NCBI GenBank assembly: GCA_903910765.1
Contig: CAIWBA010000291.1
Location: 211,492-254,203 of the forward strand
DNA: 42,712 nucleotides
Reading direction: 5' to 3'
DNA from: an uncultured Bacteroidota bacterium
GTDB lineage: Bacteria > Bacteroidota > Bacteroidia > Chitinophagales > Chitinophagaceae
Below the pieces are notes generated by a model, which saw only the letters and a list, made by a program, of their open reading frames with translations, ran no database searches and was not told the origin of the DNA. How positions within the stretch are numbered: the first letter of the stretch is position 1; each line of letters opens with the position of its first letter. Of the stretch, positions 1 through 10,275 are shown in pieces. Made by a program: the position numbers and the translations under genes.

Positions 1-811
1 CATTTGATGTACCATTCGTTCCTTTAATATATGCACCAGTTGCTCTGATATTTGAAATTGCTAAACCAATACCTCCAGCATTTTGAGAAATTGCAGCAAC
101 ATCAGAAAGCGTTTTGTAAATACCTGCAATTGAATCCTCTTGCATAGTTAATAAGAAACAAGATGATAGTTGAGGTCTTTTTGTTCCAGCATTAAATAAT
201 GTAGGAGTTGCATGAGTCATTTTATGAGTTGATAATAATTCATATGTTTTTAATACATTTTGAATATCAGTACCCCAAATACCAACTGCAACTCTCATGT
301 ATAAACTTTGAGGAGTCTCTGCTGGTTGGCCATATGTTTTTAATAGGTAACTTTTCTCAAGAGTTTTAAATCCAAAGTAGTCAAAGTTAAGATCGCGATC
401 ATGGATGATTGCTTCATTTAACGTATCCTTGTTCTTTTGTACAGCAGCATAAGTTTCATCAGAAATAATGCCTGCCACCTTTCCGGTCTTTGGATCTATG
501 TAATTATATAGGTGGTCAATCGTATCACTGAATGATTTGTGGGTCGTTTTGTGTAAACGAGTAATTGCAATTCTAGCTGCAAGTATTGAATAGTCTGGAT
601 GTATATGCGCTAATGCGGCAGCTGTCTCAGCAGCAAGTAGATCAAGTTGCTGAGTACTAATTCCATCATATATTCCAGATACAACTTTAGTTGCTACTTC
701 AAGAGCATCAACATATTCTGTATTTAATCCGTATGTTTGTTTTTTAATTCGGTTTGTTATTTTATCGAGCTTTAGCGTTTCGCTATGGCCATCTCTTTTT
801 ATTACCTTCAT
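1..811 (-). CDS. nrdA: Class Ia ribonucleoside-diphosphate reductase large subunit (N-terminal part; truncated at window edge)
   Basis: Not in the ORF track. Reverse-strand ATG at 811 gives MKVIKRDGHSETLKLDKITNRIKKQTYGLNTEYVDALEVATKVVSGIYDGISTQQLDLLAAETAAALAHIHPDYSILAARIAITRLHKTTHKSF... (ATP-cone) and ...THATPTLFNAGTKRPQLSSCFLLTMQEDSIAGIYKTLSDVAAISQNAGGIGLAISNIRATG... (NrdA core). Lies 14 nt after nrdB. Confidence 0.95.
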   Translation of the reverse strand, partial: MKVIKRDGHSETLKLDKITNRIKKQTYGLNTEYVDALEVATKVVSGIYDGISTQQLDLLAAETAAALAHIHPDYSILAARIAITRLHKTTHKSFSDTIDHLYNYIDPKTGKVAGIISDETYAAVQKNKDTLNEAIIHDRDLNFDYFGFKTLEKSYLLKTYGQPAETPQSLYMRVAVGIWGTDIQNVLKTYELLSTHKMTHATPTLFNAGTKRPQLSSCFLLTMQEDSIAGIYKTLSDVAAISQNAGGIGLAISNIRATGAYIKGTNGTSN

Positions 812-825
812 CGTTTTTAATATTT

Positions 826-1788
826 TTAAAATTCTGCGTCTAATGAAAAACCTGTGTTATCTCCAGATTTTACCCCTGCTTTTTGATATTCGCCTACTCT
901 TTTTTCGAAAAAATTAGTTTTTCCATTAAGTGCGATATTTACCATAAAGTCAAAAGGATTTGTTGAATTAAATATTGGGTTACACCCTAAATCTGATAAT
1001 AATCTGTCAGTTACAAATTCTAAATATTGAGCCATTAAATCTGAATTCATGCCGATTAATTTAACTGGAAGAGCATCGATGATAAACTCTTTCTCTATTT
1101 CCAAGGCAGATAATATAATTTCTTTGATTCTTTCTGGTGATACTTTATTTTCAATATGATGATTATGTAAGTGTACTGCAAAATCAGTATGAGAACCTTC
1201 ATCTCTAGAAATAAGTTCATTAGAAAAACTTAGTCCGGGCATAAGTCCTCTTTTCTTAAGCCAAAAAATTGAACAAAATGATCCTGAGAAGAATATTCCT
1301 TCAACTGCAGCAAATGCAACAAGTCTTTCTTGGAAAGTTGAGTTTTTGATCCAGTTTAGTGCCCATTCAGCTTTTTTCTGAACTGCTGGGATTGTATCAA
1401 TTGCTCTTAATAGGTGCATCTTTTCTTCTTGATCAGTAATATACGTATCAATTAGGAGTGAATAAGTTTCAGAGTGAATATTCTCCATCATAATTTGAAA
1501 TCCATAAAAGAATTTAGCTTCTGGATATTGAACTTCTTTTAAAAAGTTCTCAGCTAAGTTTTCATTAACAATTCCATCACTTGCTGCAAAGAATGCAAGT
1601 ACATGTTTAATAAAATGACGTTCTCCGTCGTTAAGATTTTTTCTCCAGTCAACCAAGTCAGCAGCTAGATCAATTTCTTCAGCTGTCCAAAATGAAGCTT
1701 CTGATTTTTTATAAAATTCCCAAAGATCGTGGTGCTGAATTGGGAAGACCACGAAGCGATTTGGATTCTCTGTTAAGATTTGTTCCAT
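826..1788 (-). CDS. nrdB: Class Ia ribonucleoside-diphosphate reductase small subunit (R2)
   Basis: [93 protein letters not shown] and C-terminal GFSLDAEF are R2 hallmarks. Confidence 0.97.
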   Translation of the reverse strand: MEQILTENPNRFVVFPIQHHDLWEFYKKSEASFWTAEEIDLAADLVDWRKNLNDGERHFIKHVLAFFAASDGIVNENLAENFLKEVQYPEAKFFYGFQIMMENIHSETYSLLIDTYITDQEEKMHLLRAIDTIPAVQKKAEWALNWIKNSTFQERLVAFAAVEGIFFSGSFCSIFWLKKRGLMPGLSFSNELISRDEGSHTDFAVHLHNHHIENKVSPERIKEIILSALEIEKEFIIDALPVKLIGMNSDLMAQYLEFVTDRLLSDLGCNPIFNSTNPFDFMVNIALNGKTNFFEKRVGEYQKAGVKSGDNTGFSLDAEF

Positions 1789-1912
1789 TTTCTATATTTT
1801 TTTGGTTTAAAGTGTAAGTACTCGTGGATTAACTGAATATGATGTTGACTGTCTGCTAATTAGGGTTGCATAATGCTTAATATGGTTAGCCAGGTGAACA
1901 GTGAACGGTAAA

Positions 1913-1980
1913 TTGCGTGGTATTTTAAATTTCGAGTTATCCATTTAGGTTATTTATATCGAAATTATAATACCACGCAA
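1913..1980. promoter_or_regulatory. Long imperfect inverted repeat (arms 1913-1935 and 1959-1980) enclosing TATAAATAAC on the minus strand
   Basis: TTGCGTGGTATTttAAATTTCGA ... TCGAAATTataATACCACGCAA; perfect 12-bp outer arms TTGCGTGGTATT/AATACCACGCAA. Intergenic between the S1-like gene and nrdB. Confidence 0.75.
1949..1958 (-). promoter_or_regulatory. Candidate late-promoter -10 element TATAAATAAC
   Basis: Matches T4 late consensus TATAAATA. Shares ATAAATAAC with 30763-30772 and 37794-37803. The window encodes a gp55-like sigma factor. Confidence 0.45.
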
Positions 1981-1989
1981 GTGTTAAAA

Positions 1990-3174
1990 TTAGACGAAAT
2001 CGTATCTTAATTGCTTACGAATTGCATCAACTTTATGAACCTTTATTTGACCTGAGTCAGAAATTTTAGTTCTGCCCTTTAGATGATTTACATCACTTTT
2101 AAATGTTTGTTCACCATCTGGCATTGAAATTGCAATTGAGAAGTCTGACTTATCTAAAGTATAGTCTAATGTTTGACCGTCTATTTTAGTTTTAAGATCT
2201 TGCCATTGAAGTTGTTCCTGGCCAATCTTATCATATGAATCAGTTAATATGATACGAGGTTCGCCCTTTTTCATAATAATATCTTTAACATAAAACTCAA
2301 TAGTATCACCAGATTTATATTGTTTACTAACTTCTTCATAATTTTGAAATTCAGTTTTATGAAGTAATCCAGTAAAGTAATTTTGGAATTCAACAAACAT
2401 TCCAAATTCATATGGTTTATTAGTTAAAATACCTGAGTACTTTTCTCCAATTACTAAATCGTGAACTTTTTGAGGTAGAGTTTGTTTAATATATTTTTTG
2501 TATGAAACAATAAATAAGTCATTTGTTTGATCAAAATTCTCAATCATTACTGGAATTTCTTTATTTAAGTAATCATTAAAATCTCTAATTACGTTAGCTG
2601 CTGCATGAGAGCCTGGTAAAAAGCACTTAACTGTGCCTTTGTAAAGAGCAAGATATCCACCTTTAACTAAGTTTGTAACTTTAACATAGAACCATTTTTC
2701 TGTTTTTAAATAGTCTTCTAAGTCTTCGCGATAGGTTAATGCTGCGCAGCGTTTTTCTGAACCTAAGAAGTCTCCATTATCATTTTTGTAAATAATAACT
2801 TTGAAGCTATGGTTAATTTCATTATGTACTAATAATGATGGCTCTGAACTAAATTCTCTAAATGGAACAAAGATTGTGGATAGAGATGCAAGGTCTTGAA
2901 CTTCAATTACCTTTTCATCAAAGTCAATTTTCTTGGCTGTAACTGTACATATTTTACCAAGTTCAAAATCTTTATTTGTAGGTACAAATGAAGTTTCTGC
3001 ATTTGATGAAAAGTACTTATCGTACAGGTCTTGAGCATATGGCTCTTTACAAAAAATCTTAAAGCCCGATCGTTGATCTTCAGCTGTTAATTTAATTGTT
3101 TGGTTAATCTTAGAATTTCCTTGACGAAATAATAAGTCAAAGTCGATTAGTTCTGTTTGGTTGGTTTTTTGCAT
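1990..3174 (-). CDS. S1-domain (ribosomal protein bS1-like) RNA-binding protein
   Basis: At least two S1-like OB-fold segments: WFYVKVTNLVKGGYLALYKGTVKCFLPGSHAA...VSYKKY and IGEKYSGILTNKPYEFGMFVEFQNYFTGLLHKTEF...FYVKDIIMKKGEPRIILT. Confidence 0.8.
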   Translation of the reverse strand: MQKTNQTELIDFDLLFRQGNSKINQTIKLTAEDQRSGFKIFCKEPYAQDLYDKYFSSNAETSFVPTNKDFELGKICTVTAKKIDFDEKVIEVQDLASLSTIFVPFREFSSEPSLLVHNEINHSFKVIIYKNDNGDFLGSEKRCAALTYREDLEDYLKTEKWFYVKVTNLVKGGYLALYKGTVKCFLPGSHAAANVIRDFNDYLNKEIPVMIENFDQTNDLFIVSYKKYIKQTLPQKVHDLVIGEKYSGILTNKPYEFGMFVEFQNYFTGLLHKTEFQNYEEVSKQYKSGDTIEFYVKDIIMKKGEPRIILTDSYDKIGQEQLQWQDLKTKIDGQTLDYTLDKSDFSIAISMPDGEQTFKSDVNHLKGRTKISDSGQIKVHKVDAIRKQLRYDFV

Positions 3175-3227
3175 GTGTTATTATTTAAACGTTGCTAATT
3201 AATTATACACAGAAAATGTCAGTAGTT

Positions 3228-6200
3228 TTATGAAGTATGAACTCCTGGATCAATAAAAATAGTAGGTGACCAGGCAATAGGGTAGAGGGCTGGCATTTTT
3301 GACTGGAATAGTAGAGTACCAGTAGAAGTTATACTTGATCTCCATGCAATTTCATCTAAAAATATTGCAAATAGTGGATTCTTATGAGTTAATCTTTCCC
3401 ATGGTGGAAGATCATCTTGATTAAAAAATGGACTTGAGGCAAGTCGTGCAACCTGAACTCCAGGTTTGCTACCAAAGGCACATGCAAGTATTGAGGCTAG
3501 ATATGCAACTTCTTTAACCACTGGTTCAGTTGCAGTAATTACTGGAATATATACAGCTTTTAATAGCTTAATGGCATCCAAATTAGCCAACTTAAGTTTA
3601 GCTGAATTAGGTATTTGTAATTCAAGAGCCATTATTGCTAGTTTAAGTGGAAGTATATATGGATTAGCTGAATCAATTGTTGTAAAGCTTAAGTCCTTTA
3701 ATGTTTTAGCAATCGTTAAAATTGGAAAAACTACTGTGTTTAATGGTTGTAATATTCCATCGATTGCAGCATTTAATAAACCTCTAATTAATTCAACTAG
3801 ATCAGTTGGTGTAAGTAGAGAAAAATAATTAACTATATCCAAAGGTATTAATGGAATTTTTGGAAGTTTAAGTTTAAATCCATTAGGTAAAGTTACTGAA
3901 ACATAATTTAAGTTTTTATTGGTAGTAACTGTTGCAACCTCAGAATTTCCACATGGAATTTGTCTAATAATATCTTCCAATGATGTTGAATTTGTACCTT
4001 GGGTTGCAGCCAACATGTCACTAGCATCAGCTAACATTTTAAGTATTAATTCAAGTAAATATGCAATTGCTAATTTTAATAAAGGTTTAATTAATATATC
4101 AAGAGGTATTACAATTTGTACTGGCAAAATAGGACCTAATGGATTAGGAGATTGAGGAACTGATAATGCAGTTAGTACAGGCAATATCATTGCTTGCGAT
4201 ATTGATACAATATCTGGTTTTTCTGGTAAAATGATTGGTGGAAATAGGTCAAGCACTGAATTAAATAGAGCAGTCACCGCTGATATTCCAATTTCTTCAA
4301 GCGAATCACCTAATAAACTTTTTAAAACATCAATTGTTAATCCAGATAAAAAAGCCTCAAGTAGTGCATTAAATATGCCTATTGCTGCAAGTATTTGTGG
4401 AGAAATTATTTCAATCGGTGGAGGTGGTGCTGCACAACATGGAGCAGTTGGATCAAATAATTTTAATTCAGGAGCAACTACCGATAAGGTAGTAAAGGTT
4501 AAGGCTTTTTTAAGTCTTTCTTTTCTTAAGGCTGCCGCTTTTTTAATTTTACCTTTTTCTGCATCACTTAAGTTTGGATCAATGTCTTCATCTGCTGGAT
4601 TTGAATTTCCTTGTAAATAGTCAAGTGCCTTATTTGAATATTCTTTTATGGCTTTTTTAAATTCCTTAATATCTTCTGCTTTATTTAAGTTAAAGGATTT
4701 CTTAGATAGTAGCTTAGTTGGATCAACTTGAGCTGCCATCATTTTTATTTTTGAAATAAGGTCAGTTAGGGTAAGATCAAATCCTAATAAACCCTTTGCG
4801 GCTTTTTCAATAGTTGGCTGTAATCCACTAAGTGCCGGTGGTAACTTTGGATTAAGTTTGGTTGGACTATCTGGAAATGAGACTGTACCTAATTTAATTT
4901 TATCAATATACTTATCAAAATCATCAAGTACGCTATCAATTTTAGATTTTAATGTTATTGGGTCTAATGATCGTGAGGCCTTTTTAGATTCACGCTTCTT
5001 TTTTAGGTCAGACTCATTCTCTGCTCCCATTACACTATCCTCTCTAGTTTTTCTGGTTTTTTCTTTTAATTTAGTAACTGCAGATAATTGCATATCCCCT
5101 AATTTATTAAATTGGAGATTCATACTACGTTTAAAATCTTTAATCTGTTTTTCAAAATCATTTCCTAAATCTAAATCCAGGTACTTCATTAATTTTTCTA
5201 AATCAGATGAATATAGTTTGATATAGTCAATTGGATCAATTTCACCAATTGGTGTTCCATCTCTTGTAGTTATTTGAGGTTTTTTACCCATTGCTAATGT
5301 CGCAGCAATTGAGGCTAATCTAACAGCCTTTGCTGAATTTCCAGCAATTGTAACTGGTATACTTAATGCGCCTTTTCCTAATTGACCTTTAAATGGATTT
5401 GCTGGATCAAGACCTATTGGATTTTGAGAGGCTTGAGTTTGATCAATTTCAAATCCATATTTTACAGCAGTTGGTGGAAAGTATGCAACTGGCATATTTG
5501 GTGCAAATAACATATACTTAGTACCATCTGGTGCAAAATATAAAACATAAACACTAGGTAATGGTATTCCAACAATTGCAATTGGCATTGTTAAAAAAGT
5601 AACAAGAGTTCCAATTGGAGTGGATAATGTAAATAAATTTCTCCATTTTTGAGGTATTGGAATTAAGGCAATACCTATTGGGGTTGGAATAATATTATTG
5701 ATTGGATAGTATCTAAATGGTGGAGCACTTATATCTGGAATAGGTAAAAGACTTACTTTATTTAAGGATTTTGTAAATTCTCTCCAATAGCATGGAGTTG
5801 TCATATCTGGTAAACTTGCATCATTTCCATTAAGTGTTCTAATGAATAGCGGATCTTTACCTAATTTTTTCATTACCTCAGCTTCACAATCATTAGTTGG
5901 AATAACATTGGCTGCTGGACCTTTAAAACATGCAACATTAGCAATCTTCTTTGCAATAACATCTTGGTCCATTGAATTTTCTTTGATTAGTGCATCAAGT
6001 TGAGAAATTTCAAGATTACATTCAGTAATTTTTGCAAGTATTTCAGAATAGGTTTTAGTGTAATATGATAAACGCGAAGGAATTATTTGATCTAGTGGAC
6101 TATATGTAAATGTGCCAAAACTATAAATGTTAGAAGTTTTTGCTGTGTATGAAGTTGGCCTAGCTAATTTAAGAGCTGCCTCAGTTGTTCTTCTAAAAAA

Positions 6201-7601
6201 GTCAGCAACTTCCTGTTTTGCAATAATCTTAAGTTCATCAACTGCTGGTTTTATTTGAGCTGGGTAAACCTTAGATACTTCAGTTTTTCGTTTTGTATTA
6301 AGTGTTAAATTTAAGGTTTCATAAAATTTTTCGTATGCAGCCTGACTTTGAATATAAAAATCGGTATCACCTTCTTTTATTGACTTTGGTGCATTTTCAA
6401 TTCCAACAAAGATTGGATCTATTTTATTTGGGTCAACTGATAATCCTCTTTCTTCTAATGTATAAAAATATTGGATTGGATGAGCAAATTTACGATATAG
6501 TCCAGGATAACCATTAGCTGTTTTATTATATAGAGCTCCAGGAATATTTTCATATGTAGATATTGATTTGTTAACTCCAAAATCATATGGAATACTTGAA
6601 CAAAAGGTTGCAAGAGTTTGTTTAAATGGTTCAGTTGATAAGTATGTATTTGATTTAATATTAATATCTTTTTCAATTTGATCAGTTGATCCATCTTCTT
6701 TTATTTGAGGAACGGTTATTCGTGTTGTATCTAAATCAATTATCCTTATTCCAAAAACGGCAGTTCTACCTGGAGTAATAATACCGGAAGTAGATGTTTC
6801 TGTATCAATAAATGTTGGAATTAATTGGCCACTTATTTTTTCGCAAGAGGATTTAATAATTGAAGAAACTATTGCGCTTGATGGCAGGCTTGGTAGTGTA
6901 TTAATTTGTTGGGATAATGCATTTGTTGCTCCTTGCTTAGTAACCTCTTGTCGATCTTGTGCGTATAACCTATTTTTTCTAGATGTATAATATTTGATAT
7001 AAAATTCGTCATTTATAATATATGGATAGTAAGTTTCTCCAACAATTCCAGATAGAATGTTTTCATTATTATAAGTAGTAAGTTGTCTAAAAGTATCGTC
7101 TGACACTGAATATAAAGAGTTCATTGCATACTGATAATTATATTCATATGAATTAATTACATCCGTATATGCATAACTAGCCCAAACTGAATTTTCAATA
7201 GCTAAAGTTCTGGCATATTCATCAGTCCAATAAAGATAGGCAGAAGTTAATGGTTCAACTACGGTGATCGTAGAATTAAAAAAGTCAATTCGTTCTTTAT
7301 AATATTCTGAAATAACTGTATAATGATCAAGTACTTCTTGAACTTTATTTTTAACTACGGCTATTTCAATTGTATTTGCCTGTTTAGACATTTGTTCAAT
7401 TAAGATAGTCTTAACTTCCTCAACTCCTTGATTAACACAGCTACTCTCAGATGGAACAGATAGCTTAACCTCTTTTGCAACTGGTGCAACCGGTTCAGGT
7501 AAACAGGCTTTTACATTGGCTAAGTCAGCTTCAGTAAAAACTGGTGAGGCTAACTTTCCGCACTTAATGTCATTAATTAGGCTTTTAAATGTGACGTCCA
7601 A
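3228..7601 (-). CDS. Giant (1457 aa) putative virion structural protein, function unknown
   Basis: Single long ORF; N-terminal half rich in Tyr/Asn, middle charged coil (KLKEKTRKTREDSVMGAENESDLKKKRESKK), hydrophobic Pro-rich helices (PIEIISPQILAAIGIFNALLEAFLSGL). No family motif recognised; virion assignment from size and context. Confidence 0.6.
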   Translation of the reverse strand: MDVTFKSLINDIKCGKLASPVFTEADLANVKACLPEPVAPVAKEVKLSVPSESSCVNQGVEEVKTILIEQMSKQANTIEIAVVKNKVQEVLDHYTVISEYYKERIDFFNSTITVVEPLTSAYLYWTDEYARTLAIENSVWASYAYTDVINSYEYNYQYAMNSLYSVSDDTFRQLTTYNNENILSGIVGETYYPYIINDEFYIKYYTSRKNRLYAQDRQEVTKQGATNALSQQINTLPSLPSSAIVSSIIKSSCEKISGQLIPTFIDTETSTSGIITPGRTAVFGIRIIDLDTTRITVPQIKEDGSTDQIEKDINIKSNTYLSTEPFKQTLATFCSSIPYDFGVNKSISTYENIPGALYNKTANGYPGLYRKFAHPIQYFYTLEERGLSVDPNKIDPIFVGIENAPKSIKEGDTDFYIQSQAAYEKFYETLNLTLNTKRKTEVSKVYPAQIKPAVDELKIIAKQEVADFFRRTTEAALKLARPTSYTAKTSNIYSFGTFTYSPLDQIIPSRLSYYTKTYSEILAKITECNLEISQLDALIKENSMDQDVIAKKIANVACFKGPAANVIPTNDCEAEVMKKLGKDPLFIRTLNGNDASLPDMTTPCYWREFTKSLNKVSLLPIPDISAPPFRYYPINNIIPTPIGIALIPIPQKWRNLFTLSTPIGTLVTFLTMPIAIVGIPLPSVYVLYFAPDGTKYMLFAPNMPVAYFPPTAVKYGFEIDQTQASQNPIGLDPANPFKGQLGKGALSIPVTIAGNSAKAVRLASIAATLAMGKKPQITTRDGTPIGEIDPIDYIKLYSSDLEKLMKYLDLDLGNDFEKQIKDFKRSMNLQFNKLGDMQLSAVTKLKEKTRKTREDSVMGAENESDLKKKRESKKASRSLDPITLKSKIDSVLDDFDKYIDKIKLGTVSFPDSPTKLNPKLPPALSGLQPTIEKAAKGLLGFDLTLTDLISKIKMMAAQVDPTKLLSKKSFNLNKAEDIKEFKKAIKEYSNKALDYLQGNSNPADEDIDPNLSDAEKGKIKKAAALRKERLKKALTFTTLSVVAPELKLFDPTAPCCAAPPPPIEIISPQILAAIGIFNALLEAFLSGLTIDVLKSLLGDSLEEIGISAVTALFNSVLDLFPPIILPEKPDIVSISQAMILPVLTALSVPQSPNPLGPILPVQIVIPLDILIKPLLKLAIAYLLELILKMLADASDMLAATQGTNSTSLEDIIRQIPCGNSEVATVTTNKNLNYVSVTLPNGFKLKLPKIPLIPLDIVNYFSLLTPTDLVELIRGLLNAAIDGILQPLNTVVFPILTIAKTLKDLSFTTIDSANPYILPLKLAIMALELQIPNSAKLKLANLDAIKLLKAVYIPVITATEPVVKEVAYLASILACAFGSKPGVQVARLASSPFFNQDDLPPWERLTHKNPLFAIFLDEIAWRSSITSTGTLLFQSKMPALYPIAWSPTIFIDPGVHTS

Positions 7602-7628
7602 TGAATTAATTTCTTTATTTTATCTATC

Positions 7629-7675
7629 ATCCTCTCTAAATAGAACAGCGCTTGAGAGGATTACTCAACAAGCGC
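7629..7675. promoter_or_regulatory. Interleaved inverted repeats (H-type pseudoknot topology / alternative stems) in the leader of the 1457-aa gene
   Basis: ATCCTCTC (7629-7636) pairs with GAGAGGAT (7654-7661); GCGCTTG (7648-7654) pairs with CAAGCGC (7669-7675). Each loop contains one arm of the other stem. Located between groEL stop (7699) and ATG at 7601. Confidence 0.7.
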
Positions 7676-7698
7676 CGATCGGTAATAATAATTTGTAA

Positions 7699-9285
<1,587 letters not shown>

Positions 9286-9298
9286 TTATTTGATTATT

Positions 9299-10042
9299 TT
9301 ACTTTATTATTATATCCGATTTTTCGATTTGGTTTAGGTTAGAAAGCTTTAATGCCACCTGAATTAAGGTGATAACGTCTTTTTGGCAGTATTCTTTAAT
9401 TCCTTCAATGTTTCCGGCCCAATAATTCTGGTGTACTTGATCGCCTTTCATTGCATCTTTTGGAGAGTCAATTCCAAGGACCGTTGCTAATAAGTCAAGA
9501 GATGTGAATCCTTCTTGCCATGCACCAAATGACCAAAGTTCAGAAGTATCAACAATTGAGGTTTCCCAAGGTTTTTTATCCCATACTTGAAGAGGGGTAG
9601 GTGTCTCAATTCCTAAGATAAAGGCTCTTTTACATAGGAACGGAACATCAAATCTTTTTACATTATGACCAGCTATTTTTACACCAGTTTTACCAAGTCC
9701 TCCAATTACTTTAAAGGTTTGACGTAGGATTTCAGCTTCGTCATCTCCTGAATAGGAAACAATTTGAGCAGTAGGAACTCCATCTACAAATTTCATTTTT
9801 CCAAATGAAACACAAACAACTCTACCAAATTCAGCATGAAGAGCTGATTTCATTTGATAAAGGTCTTCATCTGACTTATCTTTATTGTCGGGATATTTGG
9901 AACCTAATTGATTTCTAAGGATTTCTGATTTAGCTGACCATAACTCTTGCATCTTTGGAGAGAAAGAGTCTAAATGATTAACTGTTCCAGCTGTTTCTAT
10001 ATCAAAAAATAGAAGCTTTTCTAATTGGAATGGATCGAACAT
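9299..10042 (-). CDS. DEDDy-type 3'-5' exonuclease (predicted PolB-like exonuclease family)
   Basis: Exo motifs [33 protein letters not shown]; family-like [14 protein letters not shown]. Confidence 0.85.
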   Translation of the reverse strand: MFDPFQLEKLLFFDIETAGTVNHLDSFSPKMQELWSAKSEILRNQLGSKYPDNKDKSDEDLYQMKSALHAEFGRVVCVSFGKMKFVDGVPTAQIVSYSGDDEAEILRQTFKVIGGLGKTGVKIAGHNVKRFDVPFLCKRAFILGIETPTPLQVWDKKPWETSIVDTSELWSFGAWQEGFTSLDLLATVLGIDSPKDAMKGDQVHQNYWAGNIEGIKEYCQKDVITLIQVALKLSNLNQIEKSDIIIK

Positions 10043-10067
10043 GGTTTTAGTTTTATAAATTAAGCCT

Positions 10068-10073
10068 ATTATA
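10068..10073 (-). promoter_or_regulatory. Candidate sigma70-like -10 hexamer (TATAAT) upstream of exonuclease gene
   Basis: Reverse complement reads GGTATAATAGGC 26-31 nt before the ATG; no convincing -35. Confidence 0.25.
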
Positions 10074-10106
10074 CCTATAAAAAGGGCTAAGTAGCTTAGA
10101 GTCTAA

Positions 10107-10145
10107 AGTCTACTTAATTCTTTATATTAATAAAATAAGTAGACT
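10107..10145. repeat. Perfect 10-bp inverted repeat AGTCTACTTA / TAAGTAGACT with 19-nt AT-rich spacer in the divergent intergenic region
   Basis: Arms 10107-10116 and 10136-10145, between divergently transcribed genes (10042 minus / 10276 plus). Confidence 0.75.
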
Positions 10146-10275
10146 AAGAATCTGTTAACTAAGTCTCTGACGCTATACCCTCCCAACACCCTTATTCTAC
10201 AGTACATTTATAAAAGGTTTTAAGAAAACTAAAAATTAGTTGATAGTAGAATATTTAAAATCACTAATATGAACC

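Noticed and set aside
1789-1989. Possible tRNA in the intergenic gap
   Set aside because: No cloverleaf or TTCRANYC-like T-arm could be assembled; the structure present is a long hairpin.
3466-5226. Plus-strand ORFs 3466..3828, 3919..4155, 4231..4620, 4858..5226 (also 6302..6517 and 7516..7698; minus 6455..6694)
   Set aside because: Antisense or alternate-frame shadows of the 1457-aa minus-strand gene (7516..7698 runs partly into the leader); no conserved motifs, composition mirrors the coding strand.
7629-7675. Plain intrinsic terminator for groEL
   Set aside because: Neither stem is followed by a U-tract on either strand, and the two stems are interleaved.
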